Made by a program: the position numbers and the translations under genes. From Mesorhizobium sp. B2-1-1 (GTDB taxonomy: Bacteria > Pseudomonadota > Alphaproteobacteria > Rhizobiales > Rhizobiaceae): a stretch of DNA of 64,000 nt. This document shows positions 8,517-18,170 of this stretch, in pieces. The notes beneath the pieces are model-generated. The model was not told the DNA's origin and searched no databases. It worked only from the letters and a program-made list of their open reading frames with translations. Each line of letters begins with the position of its first letter. The stretch's first letter is position 1. The stretch lies in contig NZ_CP083954.1 of assembly GCF_006442975.2 (NCBI RefSeq), forward strand, positions 3,603,501 to 3,667,500, given 5' to 3'.

Positions 8517-9626
8517 ATGACCATGAACTACTACACGCTTGGGAACAGCGGCTTGCGCGTCAGCCGGTTGGCGCTGGGCACCATGACCTTCGGCACCGAA
8601 TTGGGCTGGGGCACTGACAGGGATACAGCCCGCGCAATCTTCGACGAATATGTCGAGGCGGGCGGCAATTTCTTCGACACGGCCGATCTCTATACCGGCG
8701 GCACCGCCGAGACCTGGCTCGGCGAATTCGTCGCCGAGCGCGGATTGCGCGACAAGGCGGTGATCGCCACTAAATTCACCTTCAATTCAGAACCCGGCAA
8801 TCCGAACGCCGGCGGCAATGGCCGCAAGAACATAATGCGCGCCGTGGACGCCTCTCTGAAGCGGCTCGGAACCGACTATATCGACCTCTATCTCATGCAT
8901 GTGTGGGACAGGCTGACGCCGGCCGAGGAGGTGCTGCGCACGCTGGACGACCTGGTGCGCGCGGGCAAGGTGCGCCACGTCGGCCTTTCCGATGTGCCGG
9001 CCTGGTATGCGGGGCGGGCGCAGGCGATCGCAGAATTGCGCGGCTATGAGCCGATCTCGGCCCTGCAGCTCGAATATTCGCTGGCCGAACGCTCGATCGA
9101 GCATGAGTTCGTGCCTTTCGCCACGCATCATGGCGCCGGCGTCATGGTTTGGAGCCCGCTGGCCAGCGGCTTGCTCAGCGGCAAATATCGCCCGACGCAA
9201 GCCGGCAATGCCGGCCGGCTCGACGGTTTCCGCAACACCACGCATCCGAGCTTCCGGAAATTCAGCGACCGCAATTGGGCGATCGTGGCCGAGCTCGAAA
9301 AGGTGGCCGCCGAGCTCGGCCGCAGCATGGCCCAGGTGGCGCTCAACTGGGTGGCGACGCAGCCCGGCGTCGCAACCGTCATCCTGGGCGCGACCAAGCT
9401 CGCGCAACTGCAGGACAACCTCGCGGCGCTGGATTTTTCGATTGCCCCCGAACTCCGCAAGCGGCTGGATTCGGTGAGCAGCATGCCGGCGCCGTTCCCG
9501 CATTCCTATTTCGGGCCCGAGATCCAGGTCAGGGTGGCCGGCGGTGTCGTGACCGGCGACAAGCCCTCCGGCTATTCGCCGCAGGTTCTGGTGGAAGGCG
9601 AGGCGGTCAGCATCAGCAGCAACTGA
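8517..9626 (+). CDS. Aldo/keto reductase
   Basis: This NADPH-dependent oxidoreductase has a TIM-barrel fold and 369 residues. The catalytic tetrad can be placed at Asp/Tyr in FFDTADLYTGG, Lys in AVIATKFTF and His in LYLMHVWD. NADP-contact regions ALQLEYSLAERSIE and GVMVWSPLASGLLSGKY are also present. It resembles the AKR11/YajO-like group acting on aldehydes or ketones; the native substrate is unknown. It lies downstream of the SnoaL-like gene, in a unit probably controlled by the divergent LysR protein, and is closed by a strong hairpin at 9651-9680. Confidence 0.9.
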   Translation: MTMNYYTLGNSGLRVSRLALGTMTFGTELGWGTDRDTARAIFDEYVEAGGNFFDTADLYTGGTAETWLGEFVAERGLRDKAVIATKFTFNSEPGNPNAGGNGRKNIMRAVDASLKRLGTDYIDLYLMHVWDRLTPAEEVLRTLDDLVRAGKVRHVGLSDVPAWYAGRAQAIAELRGYEPISALQLEYSLAERSIEHEFVPFATHHGAGVMVWSPLASGLLSGKYRPTQAGNAGRLDGFRNTTHPSFRKFSDRNWAIVAELEKVAAELGRSMAQVALNWVATQPGVATVILGATKLAQLQDNLAALDFSIAPELRKRLDSVSSMPAPFPHSYFGPEIQVRVAGGVVTGDKPSGYSPQVLVEGEAVSISSN

Positions 9627-9650
9627 TCGAAAAAGCCTGGGATTTTGCGC

Positions 9651-9680
9651 AAGGGCGCGGCGTGACATCGCCGCGCCCTT
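9651..9680 (+). terminator. Strong hairpin terminator after the aldo/keto reductase gene
   Basis: A 12-base perfect stem, aagggcgcggcg / cgccgcgccctt, encloses the loop tgacat. It begins 25 bases after the stop and isolates the inserted trio from pyrH. The T-run is short, so Rho may assist. Confidence 0.65.
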
Positions 9681-9773
9681 CGTGTATCGGATCGAACCAT
9701 CATGCCAGCGCCGCCAGGCGAAGCGGGGCAGTTTCGCCTCCTGATTTGCCGCGCCGAGATTTTCGAGGACCAG

Positions 9774-10496
9774 ATGACGGTGAAGCCCCTCTACCGACGT
9801 GTCTTGCTGAAAGCGTCTGGTGAAGCGTTGATGGGCGAACAGCATTTCGGCATCGATGTTTCGGTCGTCGACCGCATCGCCGGCGACATCGCCGAAGCCC
9901 GCGCGCTCGGCATCGAGGTTGGCGTCGTCATCGGCGGCGGCAATATCTTTCGCGGTGTGGCGGTTGCCTCCAAGGGTGGCGACCGCGTCACCGGCGACCA
10001 TATGGGTATGCTCGCCACCGTCATCAATTCGCTGGCGCTGCGCACCTCGCTGAACAAGATCGGCGTCGATGCGGTGGTTCTTTCCGCGATCGCCATGCCT
10101 GAGCTTTGCGAGAGCTTTTCGCAGCGCCAGGCAACCGCCTACATGAACCAGGGCAAGGTGGTGATCTTTGCCGGCGGCACCGGCAATCCGTTCTTCACCA
10201 CTGATTCGGCCGCGGCACTTCGCGCCGCTGAAATCGGCGCCGACGCGCTGTTCAAGGGCACACAGGTCGACGGCGTCTATTCTGCCGACCCGAAGAAGGA
10301 CCCGAACGCGACGCGTTTCGAGCGCATCAGCCATGCCGAAGTGATAAATCGCGGCCTTTCCATCATGGATACGGCAGCGATTGCACTTGCGCGCGAAAAC
10401 AACATTCCGATAATCGTCTATTCGATCCACGAAAAAGGTGGTTTCGGCGATATTCTAAGGGGCGGCGGCCGCTGCACGGTCGTCGCGGACGATTGA
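9774..10496 (+). CDS. pyrH: UMP kinase
   Basis: PyrH phosphorylates UMP to UDP for pyrimidine nucleotide synthesis. It belongs to the amino-acid kinase fold, not the adenylate-kinase type. The sequence shows YRRVLLKASGEALMG, the GGGNIFRG loop, and the C-terminal GADALFKGTQVDGVYSADPK nucleotide-binding segment. The 240 residues are normal. The start at 9774 follows gagga by a suitable distance; the longer frame from 9702 has no homology. It heads the pyrH-frr-uppS-cdsA series. Confidence 0.96.
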   Translation: MTVKPLYRRVLLKASGEALMGEQHFGIDVSVVDRIAGDIAEARALGIEVGVVIGGGNIFRGVAVASKGGDRVTGDHMGMLATVINSLALRTSLNKIGVDAVVLSAIAMPELCESFSQRQATAYMNQGKVVIFAGGTGNPFFTTDSAAALRAAEIGADALFKGTQVDGVYSADPKKDPNATRFERISHAEVINRGLSIMDTAAIALARENNIPIIVYSIHEKGGFGDILRGGGRCTVVADD

Positions 10497-10511
10497 TCCG
10501 GGGCCTGATCG

Positions 10512-10556
10512 CGGAAAAGGCGAAAACCGGTTTCGAAATCAGGCTCGAACACGGGG
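10512..10556. repeat. Degenerate rhizobial intergenic repeat with cgaaaaccggtttcg core
   Basis: The stretch starting gatcgcggaaaaggcg and continuing through cgaaaaccggtttcg to gctcgaac resembles an intergenic repeat I recall as frequent in Hyphomicrobiales genomes. It shares its cgaaaaccgg core with 41878-41920. The core can form a short hairpin. It lies in the pyrH-frr spacer. Confidence 0.4.
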
Positions 10557-10570
10557 CCTTGCCCCGAAAG
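10552..10570 (+). terminator. Small GC hairpin upstream of frr
   Basis: The sequence cggggccttgccccg forms a 6-base stem with a 3-base loop in the pyrH-frr spacer. No T-run follows, so read-through into frr is expected; it may be a processing or partial termination site. Confidence 0.3.
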
Positions 10571-10606
10571 CAGTGAACCCGCGTCAGACGGGTCGAGGAG
10601 ACTAAG

Positions 10607-11161
10607 ATGAGTGGTGAGTACGACGATCTCAAGCGGCGCATGGATGGGGCAATCGCCGCGTTCAAGCATGACCTGGCTTCGCTGCGGACCGGTCGCGCTT
10701 CCAGCAACCTGCTCGACGCTATCCAGGTGCAGGCCTATGGCACCAGCATGCCGATCAACCAGGTGGCCAATGTCACGGTGCCTGAGCCGCGCATGATTTC
10801 GGTGTCGGTCTGGGACAAGTCGATGGTGGGCGCGGTCGATCGCGCCATCCGCGAATCCAATCTGGGCTTCAACCCTATCGTGGACGGCACCAATCTCAGG
10901 ATTCCGCTTCCGGAACTCAACGAGCAGCGCCGTAAGGAACTCGTCAAGATCTCGCATGGCTACGCCGAGAACGCCCGTGTCGCAGCGCGCCATGTGCGCC
11001 GCGACGGCATGGACTTCCTGAAGAAGGCGGAGAAGGACGGCGTCATCAGCGAGGACGATCAGCGCAAGCGCTCCGACCAGGTCCAGAAGCTTACCGACGA
11101 AACGATCAGCACCATCGACCACCTGCTTTCCGACAAGGAAGCTGAAATCATGCAGGTTTAG
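10607..11161 (+). CDS. frr: Ribosome recycling factor
   Basis: RRF splits post-termination ribosomes together with EF-G. The 184-residue product shows [20 protein letters not shown], the hinge-region [19 protein letters not shown] and the C-terminal helical [14 protein letters not shown] segment ([21 protein letters not shown] end). gaggag precedes the ATG by seven bases. The uppS gene follows 33 bases later on the same strand. Confidence 0.97.
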   Translation: MSGEYDDLKRRMDGAIAAFKHDLASLRTGRASSNLLDAIQVQAYGTSMPINQVANVTVPEPRMISVSVWDKSMVGAVDRAIRESNLGFNPIVDGTNLRIPLPELNEQRRKELVKISHGYAENARVAARHVRRDGMDFLKKAEKDGVISEDDQRKRSDQVQKLTDETISTIDHLLSDKEAEIMQV

Positions 11162-11194
11162 GGTCTGGCCGGCGGCTGGCCCGAAAGCGAGATC

Positions 11195-11929
11195 ATGGCA
11201 ACGCCCGCGCATGTCGCGATCATCATGGATGGAAACGGACGCTGGGCCAAGGCGCGCGGCATGCCGCGGCTCGCCGGCCATCGCGCGGGCGTAGAAGCAC
11301 TGCGCAAGACGGTGCGCGCCGCGCCCGATCTCGGCATTTCCTACCTGACTGTCTATGCCTTCTCTTCGGAAAACTGGTCGCGGCCGAAATCCGAAGTCAG
11401 CGACCTGATGGGCCTGTTGAAGCTGTTCATTCGCCGCGATCTCGCCGAACTGCACCGCAGCGGCGTGCGCGTCAGGATCATCGGCGACAGGGCAGGGCTG
11501 CAGCCCGATATCAGGCTCCTGCTCGAAGAAGCCGAAGCGCTGACGTCGGCCAACGAGGCGCTGACGCTGATCATCGCCTTCAACTACGGCGGACGCGACG
11601 AGATCGTGCGCACGGCGCGCAAGCTTGCCTCGGCCGTCGCGCGCGGCGAGCTCGACAGCGAGGCGATCACCGCCGAATCCTTTGCCGGCTGCCTCGACAC
11701 GCAAGGCGTTCCCGATCCCGAACTGGTCATACGCACCAGCGGTGAGCTTCGCCTTTCCAATTTTCTTCTGTGGCAGGCTGCCTATAGCGAGCTTGTGTTC
11801 CTGCCCTGCTATTGGCCCGATTTCAGCCGAGAGCATCTAGCCGAGGCCTTGCGCGAGTTCGCCGGGCGCGAACGCCGTTTTGGCGGGCTGGATCCGCAAG
11901 ATGTCGCTTCGCGGCCGGCCGCGGGATGA
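11195..11929 (+). CDS. uppS: Isoprenyl (undecaprenyl diphosphate) synthase
   Basis: This cis-prenyltransferase condenses isopentenyl diphosphate with farnesyl diphosphate to give the C55 carrier for peptidoglycan and O-antigen. Conserved parts: [20 protein letters not shown] with catalytic Asp12, FSSENWSRP, and the C-terminal diphosphate-binding [20 protein letters not shown]. At 244 residues it is a typical cytosolic enzyme. Its stop overlaps the cdsA start as ATGA at 11926-11929, implying coupled translation. Confidence 0.96.
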   Translation: MATPAHVAIIMDGNGRWAKARGMPRLAGHRAGVEALRKTVRAAPDLGISYLTVYAFSSENWSRPKSEVSDLMGLLKLFIRRDLAELHRSGVRVRIIGDRAGLQPDIRLLLEEAEALTSANEALTLIIAFNYGGRDEIVRTARKLASAVARGELDSEAITAESFAGCLDTQGVPDPELVIRTSGELRLSNFLLWQAAYSELVFLPCYWPDFSREHLAEALREFAGRERRFGGLDPQDVASRPAAG

Positions 11930-12741
11930 GCAATCTCCAGCTTCGCGTTCTTTCGGCGGTCGTTCTTGCCATCGCGACGCTTGGCCTGACCTGGTTCGGC
12001 GGCCTGCCGTTCCGGCTGCTTTCAGCCGCGATTTCGGCGGTGATCTTCTACGAATGGACGCGCATGTCCCGCCCTTCCGGGACGACCGGGCTCGGTTTTT
12101 TGCCGGAAGCGCTGCTGCTGGTGTTTCTCGGCGCCCTGATCACCGGCCTGCCTGCCTTGTGGCTGCTGCTTCTGGTGGCTGCACTGGTCGCCGTCACGGC
12201 CATCGCCGCCCAACTGCGCGGGGCCGGGCAGTGGGATGCCTCCGGCCTTGCCTATGCAGCCGTCTCGGGTCTTTCCCTTGCGCTTCTGCGTGACGGCGAC
12301 CATTCCGGCCTCGTCGCCATCCTGTTCCTGTTCGCGGTGGTCTGGGCGACCGACATCTTTGCCTATTTCGTCGGCCGGGCCGTCGGTGGCCCGAGGCTGG
12401 CGCCGTCCATCTCTCCCGGCAAGACGCGAAGTGGCGCGCTCGGCGGCGCCGTGGGCGGGGTCGTTGCGGGGCTCATCCTGGCCGTCGCCGCCGGTGCGGG
12501 CAACCTGCCAATGCTCGGTCTCGTCGCGCTCGCGCTTTCAATCGTCTCCCAGGCTGGCGACCTCCTGGAATCCTGGATCAAGCGCCGCCACGGCCGCAAG
12601 GATTCGGGCGCTCTCATTCCAGGCCATGGCGGCGTCATGGACCGTGTCGACGGGCTTGTCGCGGCGGCTTTCGCCCTATACGTCATCGGCTGGATTTCGG
12701 CGGGCGCCGATCAGCCGGCGCAGGGGCTGTTTCCCATTTGA
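11926..12741 (+). CDS. cdsA: Phosphatidate cytidylyltransferase
   Basis: CdsA makes CDP-diacylglycerol from phosphatidate and CTP for all glycerophospholipids. The protein has 271 residues and about seven or eight hydrophobic membrane segments. The CDS signature is present near the C-terminus: [20 protein letters not shown] followed by DR. The start at 11926 is set by the ATGA overlap with uppS; the longer frame from 11812 only reads uppS out of frame. In many proteobacteria dxr follows cdsA, but here rseP comes next. Confidence 0.95.
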   Translation: MSNLQLRVLSAVVLAIATLGLTWFGGLPFRLLSAAISAVIFYEWTRMSRPSGTTGLGFLPEALLLVFLGALITGLPALWLLLLVAALVAVTAIAAQLRGAGQWDASGLAYAAVSGLSLALLRDGDHSGLVAILFLFAVVWATDIFAYFVGRAVGGPRLAPSISPGKTRSGALGGAVGGVVAGLILAVAAGAGNLPMLGLVALALSIVSQAGDLLESWIKRRHGRKDSGALIPGHGGVMDRVDGLVAAAFALYVIGWISAGADQPAQGLFPI

Positions 12742-12841
12742 ACGGCATCGTTCCACGATCGATGCGGGCGCGCCTTGGATTCGCCTGGATTGATGTCACA
12801 GTCGCGGCGCAACGGTGTCGCGGAAGAACTGAGGATTTGAG

Positions 12842-13984
12842 TTGAACGAGATTCTTCACGCGATCTTCGGCATGGAAGGCTTCCTTCTCGGCACGCTCGT
12901 GCCCTTCCTGTTCGTGCTGACCGTGGTCGTGTTCGTCCACGAGATGGGCCACTATCTCGTTGGCCGCTGGTGCGGCATCGGCGTCAGGGCCTTTTCGATC
13001 GGTTTCGGCCCGGAACTCTTCGGCTTCAACGACAGGCACGGCACGCGCTGGAAGCTCTGCGCCATACCGCTTGGCGGTTATGTCAAATTCGTCGGCGACA
13101 TGAACGCCACCTCCAGCCAGCCGTCGACGGAAGAGATCGAAACGCTGACCGACGAGGAACGCAAGGTCGCCTTTCACACCCAGCCGATCTGGAAGCGGGC
13201 GGCGACGGTCGTGGCCGGGCCGCTGTTCAATTTCCTGCTGACGATCGTCGTCTTTTCGGTGCTGTTTTCAGCCTATGGCCGCTATGTCGCGGAACCCATG
13301 GTGGCCGAGGTGACCGCCGGCAGCCCGGCGGCGAAAGCCGGCATCCTGCCCGGCGACCGATTCGTCAGCGTCGACGGCAGCAAGATCGAAACCTTCGGTG
13401 ACGTCCAACGCCTGGTTTCGGGCCGGGCCGGCGACAGCATCACCTTCGTCATGCTGCGCGACGGCAAGGAAGTGACCGTGACCGCCACGCCGCAGCTGAT
13501 GGAGCAGCAGGACGCGCTTGGCAACAAGGTCAAGGTGGCCGTGATCGGCGTCGTCAACAACCAGGAACTCGGCCAGCCCAGGCTGATCACCTACAGCCCC
13601 GCCGGCGCGTTGACCGCGGCGGTGGAGGAAACCGGGCACGTCATCCAGCGCACCGGCCAGTTCCTGCAGCGTTTCGTCGTCGGGCGCGAGGACAAGTGCC
13701 AGCTCGGCGGCCCGGTGAAGATCGCGGACATGGCCGGCAAGGCGGCGAAGCTCGGCTTCGAATGGCTCGTGCAGCTCGTTGCGCTGCTGTCCGTGGGCAT
13801 CGGCATCCTCAATCTTTTGCCGATTCCCCCCCTCGACGGCGGCCATCTCCTATTCTACGGCGTGGAGGCCGTCATCCGCCGGCCGGTGTCGGAACGGATG
13901 ATGGAAATGGCCTATCGGGCCGGTCTGCTTCTGGTTTTGGGCTTCATGGGTTTCGTATTCTGGAACGATCTGTTTGGATGCTGA
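12842..13984 (+). CDS. rseP: RIP metalloprotease RseP
   Basis: This site-2 protease cuts within membranes, for example anti-sigma factors or signal-peptide remnants. Zinc ligands are His33-Glu34-x-x-His37 in the first membrane helix (FVHEMGHYLV), with the second active-site motif NLLPIPPLDGGHLL near the C-terminus. A PDZ domain occupies about residues 145-225 (AGSPAAKAGILPGDRFVSVDG). At 380 residues it is normal for alphaproteobacteria. The proposed start is TTG at 12842, preceded by gagg; an ATG ten codons later is possible. It lies between cdsA and bamA. Confidence 0.94.
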   Translation: MNEILHAIFGMEGFLLGTLVPFLFVLTVVVFVHEMGHYLVGRWCGIGVRAFSIGFGPELFGFNDRHGTRWKLCAIPLGGYVKFVGDMNATSSQPSTEEIETLTDEERKVAFHTQPIWKRAATVVAGPLFNFLLTIVVFSVLFSAYGRYVAEPMVAEVTAGSPAAKAGILPGDRFVSVDGSKIETFGDVQRLVSGRAGDSITFVMLRDGKEVTVTATPQLMEQQDALGNKVKVAVIGVVNNQELGQPRLITYSPAGALTAAVEETGHVIQRTGQFLQRFVVGREDKCQLGGPVKIADMAGKAAKLGFEWLVQLVALLSVGIGILNLLPIPPLDGGHLLFYGVEAVIRRPVSERMMEMAYRAGLLLVLGFMGFVFWNDLFGC

Positions 13985-14201
13985 AATCATGAAGAAATTT
14001 GGCTTCGGCATGGTCGATGTTGAGACGCCGTTTACCATGCACGGGGATATGAGTGACGCGAAAGCCACGCACCAGGGTTAAGTAAATACAAATTAACCAG
14101 AAGCCTTGCGTGTAGGGAAAATCCGGTTAATACGGTACGAGAAATTACCGCACGTCCGGTTTTCTCGCCGTGGGGACTACGAGAAAAGGTTATTAAGCCC
14201 G

Positions 14202-16571
14202 ATGAAGGCAGCATCCAAGTTTTTGAGCGCCGCTTCCGCGGCAGCCCTGTCCGCGGCTTTAGTCGTGCCAGGTGCGCTCGCAGTGCAGTTCGTTGCCACA
14301 TCGGCGGCCGAAGCCGCTGTCGTCAGCAGGGTGGAGGTGAGCGGCAACCAACGTGTCGACGCCGATACCATCCGCAACTACATCACCATCAAGCCGGGCA
14401 AATCCTTCTCAAGCTCCGACATCGACAGCGCGGTCAAGGCGCTGTTCGGAACCGGGTTGTTCTCGGATGTGCAGATCAATCAGGTCGGTTCGACGTTGGT
14501 GGTCAAGGTTTCCGAGTACCAGGTCGTCAACCAGGTGCTGTTCCAGGGCAACAAGAAGCTCAAGGACAACGCGCTTGCGGCTGCCGTGCAGTTGAAGCCG
14601 CGCGGCACGTTCTCGCAGGCGGCGCTCGACGCCGATGTAGAGTCGGTCAAGGCCGCCTACAGACGTATCGGCCGTGACGATGCCGCCGTGACCACCGAGG
14701 TCATGCAGCTCGGCGACAACCGCGTGAACGTGGTCTTCCATGTCAATGAAGGTGATCGCACGCAGATCGCGGCGATCAATTTCGTCGGCAACAGCGCTTA
14801 TTCGAGCCGCCGCCTGTCAGATGTGATCACGACCAAGCGCTCGTCCTGGGTTTCGTTCATCCTGCGCGACGACGTCTATGACGACGACAAGCTGCGCGCC
14901 GACCAGGAGCTGCTGCGGCGCTTCTACTACAATCACGGCTATGCCGACTTCCAGGTCGTGTCCGCTGTCGGCGAACTCGACAACGCGACCAACAAGTACA
15001 CGGTCACCATAACCGTCCAGGAAGGCGAGCGTTATACGTTCGGCGACATCAGCGTCGAAAGCACGATTCCGGAAGTCGACTCGAAGGCGCTGGAATCGGT
15101 GGTCGAGACCCACAAGGGCGACGTCTACAACGCCAAGAACGTCGAGGACACCATCATTGCCCTGACCGAGAAGGTGGCCGGCTCCGGCTACGCCTTCGCG
15201 CAGGTCACGCCGCGTGGCGACCGCAATTTCGAGAATCATACGATTTCGGTGGTCTACACCATCGACCAGGGCACCAAGGCCTATGTCGAGCGCATCGAGA
15301 TCCGCGGCAATGACCGCACGCGCGACTATGTCATCCGCCGCGAGTTCGACGTCAGCGAAGGCGACGCGTTCAACCAGGTGCTGATCCAACGCGCGAAGAA
15401 GCGGCTGGAAGATCTCAATTACTTTGACAAAGTCGAGGTTTCGACGGTCCCCGGGTCGGCGCCGGACCAGGTCGTGCTGGTGGTCGACGTGGTCGAAAAG
15501 TCGACCGGTGAGTTCTCGGTCGGCGCCGGCTATTCGACCGGTGGCGATACCGCCGGTCCGTCCGTCGAAGGATCGATCACCGAGCGCAACTTCCTCGGCC
15601 GCGGCCAGTTCATCAAGGTGTCGGCGGGTGGCGGCAAGAACTCGCGCGATTACAGCCTTTCGTTCACCGAGCCCTATTTCCTCGGGCGCCGTATCGCCGC
15701 CGGCTTCGATATCTACAAGCGGACCAGGGAGTACGACGACTACGACAGCGATACGTTGGGTGCGACGGTGCGCTTCGGCCTGCCGATCACCGACAGCATC
15801 TCGACCCAGCTGGCGTATAATATCTCCCGGGAGAAGTATGAGGTAGACGACGGTTGCGGTCCCACGAGTAGTGCGGACCCCGATGGCACCTGCGACATTT
15901 CACCGGCTATCCTAGATGGTATCGCACAGAGTCCGTGGATCAAGTCGTCGGTCAGCCTGGGGCTGGTCTACAACACCATCGATGACATGAAGAACCCGCA
16001 CGAGGGTATCTATGCCACCACGACGGTGGAAGTGGCCGGCCTCGGTGGCGACGCAAAGTTCGTGAAGGTCACGGGACGCGGCAGCATCTATCAGACGCTG
16101 TCCGAGCAGTTCGACTTGGTAGGCCTCCTTTCGGGCGGCGCCGGCCATGTCGAAGGCTACGGAAATGATGGCGGTCTGCGCATTTTCGATCAATTTCAGA
16201 GCACAGACCGCATGATCCGCGGTTTTGCGTACGGTGGCATTGGACCTGTGGATCCTAATACAGGCGACCATTTGGGTGGTACGACTTATTTCAATGCCTC
16301 GGCGGAAGCGCAGTTTCCGCTGCCGGTCGTTCCGGAGAGCTTCGGCTTGCGCGGCGCTGTCTTTGCGGATGCCGCCACACTCTACGGCAGCAAGATCGAC
16401 ACCACGGTCAACCAGGCCTCGGTCGATATGAATTGGCGCGCCTCGGTCGGTGTCGGCCTGATGTGGGCTTCGCCGTTCGGCCCGATCCGTATCGACTATG
16501 CGATCCCGGTCAAGAAAGAAGCGAGGGACGACGTGCAGGAATTCAACTTCGGCATATCGACCCGCTTCTGA
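14202..16571 (+). CDS. bamA: Outer membrane protein assembly factor BamA
   Basis: BamA is the essential Omp85 insertase of the outer membrane. The 789-residue precursor has a long signal peptide ending near SAAEA (about residue 38) and then five POTRA repeats (about 40-370, from VVSRVEVSGNQRVDADTIRN on). A 16-strand barrel beginning FSVGAGYSTGGD and ending in the Phe-terminal STRF completes it. The lid-lock region is seen in RMIRGFAYGGIGP, the VRGF/Y-like motif. The start at 14202 is chosen because the signal peptide begins there. It sits in the conserved rseP-bamA-lpxD-fabZ-lpxA order. Confidence 0.96.
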   Translation: MKAASKFLSAASAAALSAALVVPGALAVQFVATSAAEAAVVSRVEVSGNQRVDADTIRNYITIKPGKSFSSSDIDSAVKALFGTGLFSDVQINQVGSTLVVKVSEYQVVNQVLFQGNKKLKDNALAAAVQLKPRGTFSQAALDADVESVKAAYRRIGRDDAAVTTEVMQLGDNRVNVVFHVNEGDRTQIAAINFVGNSAYSSRRLSDVITTKRSSWVSFILRDDVYDDDKLRADQELLRRFYYNHGYADFQVVSAVGELDNATNKYTVTITVQEGERYTFGDISVESTIPEVDSKALESVVETHKGDVYNAKNVEDTIIALTEKVAGSGYAFAQVTPRGDRNFENHTISVVYTIDQGTKAYVERIEIRGNDRTRDYVIRREFDVSEGDAFNQVLIQRAKKRLEDLNYFDKVEVSTVPGSAPDQVVLVVDVVEKSTGEFSVGAGYSTGGDTAGPSVEGSITERNFLGRGQFIKVSAGGGKNSRDYSLSFTEPYFLGRRIAAGFDIYKRTREYDDYDSDTLGATVRFGLPITDSISTQLAYNISREKYEVDDGCGPTSSADPDGTCDISPAILDGIAQSPWIKSSVSLGLVYNTIDDMKNPHEGIYATTTVEVAGLGGDAKFVKVTGRGSIYQTLSEQFDLVGLLSGGAGHVEGYGNDGGLRIFDQFQSTDRMIRGFAYGGIGPVDPNTGDHLGGTTYFNASAEAQFPLPVVPESFGLRGAVFADAATLYGSKIDTTVNQASVDMNWRASVGVGLMWASPFGPIRIDYAIPVKKEARDDVQEFNFGISTRF

Positions 16572-16647
16572 CCGGCGGATAACGATGCTCCCAGGTCGTT
16601 GAGGTCCGGGAGAAAATGTTCCGATCTAGCTGGATATAGCTTCTGGA

Positions 16648-17706
16648 ATGACCGATCCGGTGTTCTTCGCGCCATCACGCCGGTATACGGCGGGCGAAGT
16701 CGCGAATCTGACCGGCTCGGTGCTTGTCGATTCCGGCCAGTCCGGCGTTTTCATCGACGCGCTGGCGCCGGCCAACGAAGGCGGCGAGAATGCACTCGTT
16801 TTCGTCGATGGCAAACGCAATTCCTCGCTGATGCCGTCGCTGCGGGCGGCTGCGGTGCTGTGTCCTGCGGAGTTCGCCGGCAAGGCGCCTGCCGCCATCG
16901 CCGTCCTTGTGCATCCCCGTCCGCAACAGGCATTCGCGCTGGTCGGACGACTGCTGTTTCCGACAGCGGCGACCCCGGGGCCGATGACCGGTGAAACCGG
17001 TATCTCGCCGCATGCCCATATCGATCCGAGCGCACATGTCGAGGAAGGTGCTGTCGTCGAAGCCGGCGCGGTGATCGGTCCTGCGGTGTCCATAGGCGCC
17101 GGCACCGTCATCGCGCCTCACGCCGTCGTCGGCCGTTCCTGCCAGATCGGGCGTGACGGCTATATCGGCCCGGGCGCCAGCGTCCAGTATGCCTTGATCG
17201 GCAACCGCGTCATCATCCATGGCGGCGCCCGGATCGGCCAGGACGGCTTTGGCTTCGTTGCCGGCGCCAAGGGGCCGGAACGTGTTCCGCAGATCGGCCG
17301 CGTCATCATCCAGGACGACGTCGAGATCGGTTCCAATTCCACGGTCGACCGCGGCGCCATGTCCGATACGATCATCGGCCAGGGCACCAAGATCGACAAT
17401 CTCGTGCAGATCGCGCATAACGTCCGCATCGGCCGCAACTGCATCGTGGCCGGACTTTCGGGTATCTCCGGTTCCGTCGTCGTGGGCGACAATGTCACCA
17501 TGGGCGGCGGCGTCGGGCTTGCGGATCACCTGACCATAGGGTCGGGCGCGAAGCTTGCCGCGAGAAGCGGATTCATGAGCAATGTGCCCGCGGGCGAGAT
17601 CTGGGGCGGCTATCCGGCACAGCCGATGGCGGAAGCCATGCGCGAGATAGCCATGCTGCGCAAGCTCGCCAGGACCCGCAAACAGGGCGAGGGGAGCAAT
17701 GGCTGA
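16648..17706 (+). CDS. lpxD: UDP-3-O-(3-hydroxyacyl)glucosamine N-acyltransferase
   Basis: LpxD adds the N-linked hydroxyacyl chain in the third step of lipid A synthesis. The N-terminal UDP-binding domain (residues 1-100) is followed by a left-handed beta-helix of hexapeptide repeats. These include [20 protein letters not shown] and, with the catalytic His, [20 protein letters not shown]. The length of 352 residues is normal. The last 8 bases overlap fabZ, so translation is probably coupled. Confidence 0.96.
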   Translation: MTDPVFFAPSRRYTAGEVANLTGSVLVDSGQSGVFIDALAPANEGGENALVFVDGKRNSSLMPSLRAAAVLCPAEFAGKAPAAIAVLVHPRPQQAFALVGRLLFPTAATPGPMTGETGISPHAHIDPSAHVEEGAVVEAGAVIGPAVSIGAGTVIAPHAVVGRSCQIGRDGYIGPGASVQYALIGNRVIIHGGARIGQDGFGFVAGAKGPERVPQIGRVIIQDDVEIGSNSTVDRGAMSDTIIGQGTKIDNLVQIAHNVRIGRNCIVAGLSGISGSVVVGDNVTMGGGVGLADHLTIGSGAKLAARSGFMSNVPAGEIWGGYPAQPMAEAMREIAMLRKLARTRKQGEGSNG

Positions 17707-18163
17707 CATCACCGGGACGACGCTGGAAGCAGTCGACATATTGGGGCTGATGAAGCTCCTGCCGCATCGCTATCCGTTCCTGATGATCGACCGCATCGTC
17801 GACATTGATGGCGACGAATCCGCCACCGGCATCAAGAACGTGACCATAAACGAGCCGCATTTTCAGGGTCACTTCCCCGAGCAGCCGGTCATGCCGGGCG
17901 TGCTCATCGTCGAGGCGATGGCACAGACTGCCGGGGCCATCTGCATCCGCAGTCTTCGCACTGAAAAGCCGTCGCTGGTCTATTTCCTGACCATCGACAA
18001 CGCCAAGTTCCGCAAACCGGTCGTTCCCGGCGATCAGTTGAAGATCCATGTCAAGAAAATCAAGAAACGCGGCAACCTGCTCAAATTCGCCTGTGAAGCC
18101 CTGGTCGACGGCAACAAGGCCGCCGAGGCTGAGATCTCAGCCATGATGGTCACCGGCGACTGA
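17699..18163 (+). CDS. fabZ: 3-hydroxyacyl-ACP dehydratase FabZ
   Basis: FabZ dehydrates 3-hydroxyacyl-ACP in fatty acid elongation and competes with LpxA/LpxD for the 3-hydroxyacyl-ACP pool. The hot-dog fold is recognisable. The catalytic His is in [14 protein letters not shown] and the Glu in [14 protein letters not shown]. The 154-residue length is normal. Its start lies within the end of lpxD (8-base overlap), and lpxA follows after 7 bases, placing it in the lipid A operon. Confidence 0.96.
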   Translation: MADITGTTLEAVDILGLMKLLPHRYPFLMIDRIVDIDGDESATGIKNVTINEPHFQGHFPEQPVMPGVLIVEAMAQTAGAICIRSLRTEKPSLVYFLTIDNAKFRKPVVPGDQLKIHVKKIKKRGNLLKFACEALVDGNKAAEAEISAMMVTGD

Positions 18164-18170
18164 CAATCGA

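Noticed and set aside
8787..10430. 547-codon minus-strand open frame
   Set aside because: It is antisense to the aldo/keto reductase and pyrH genes, is rich in His, Arg and Asp as expected for GC-rich shadow frames, and has no recognisable domain.
13989..14081. 30-codon frame starting MKKFGFGMVDVETPF between rseP and bamA
   Set aside because: Starts 4 bases after the rseP stop but lacks a ribosome binding site and any known family; could be a small protein, evidence too weak to list.
14106..14201. N-terminal extension of bamA
   Set aside because: The signal peptide starts at 14202; the extension is basic and unlike BamA leaders.
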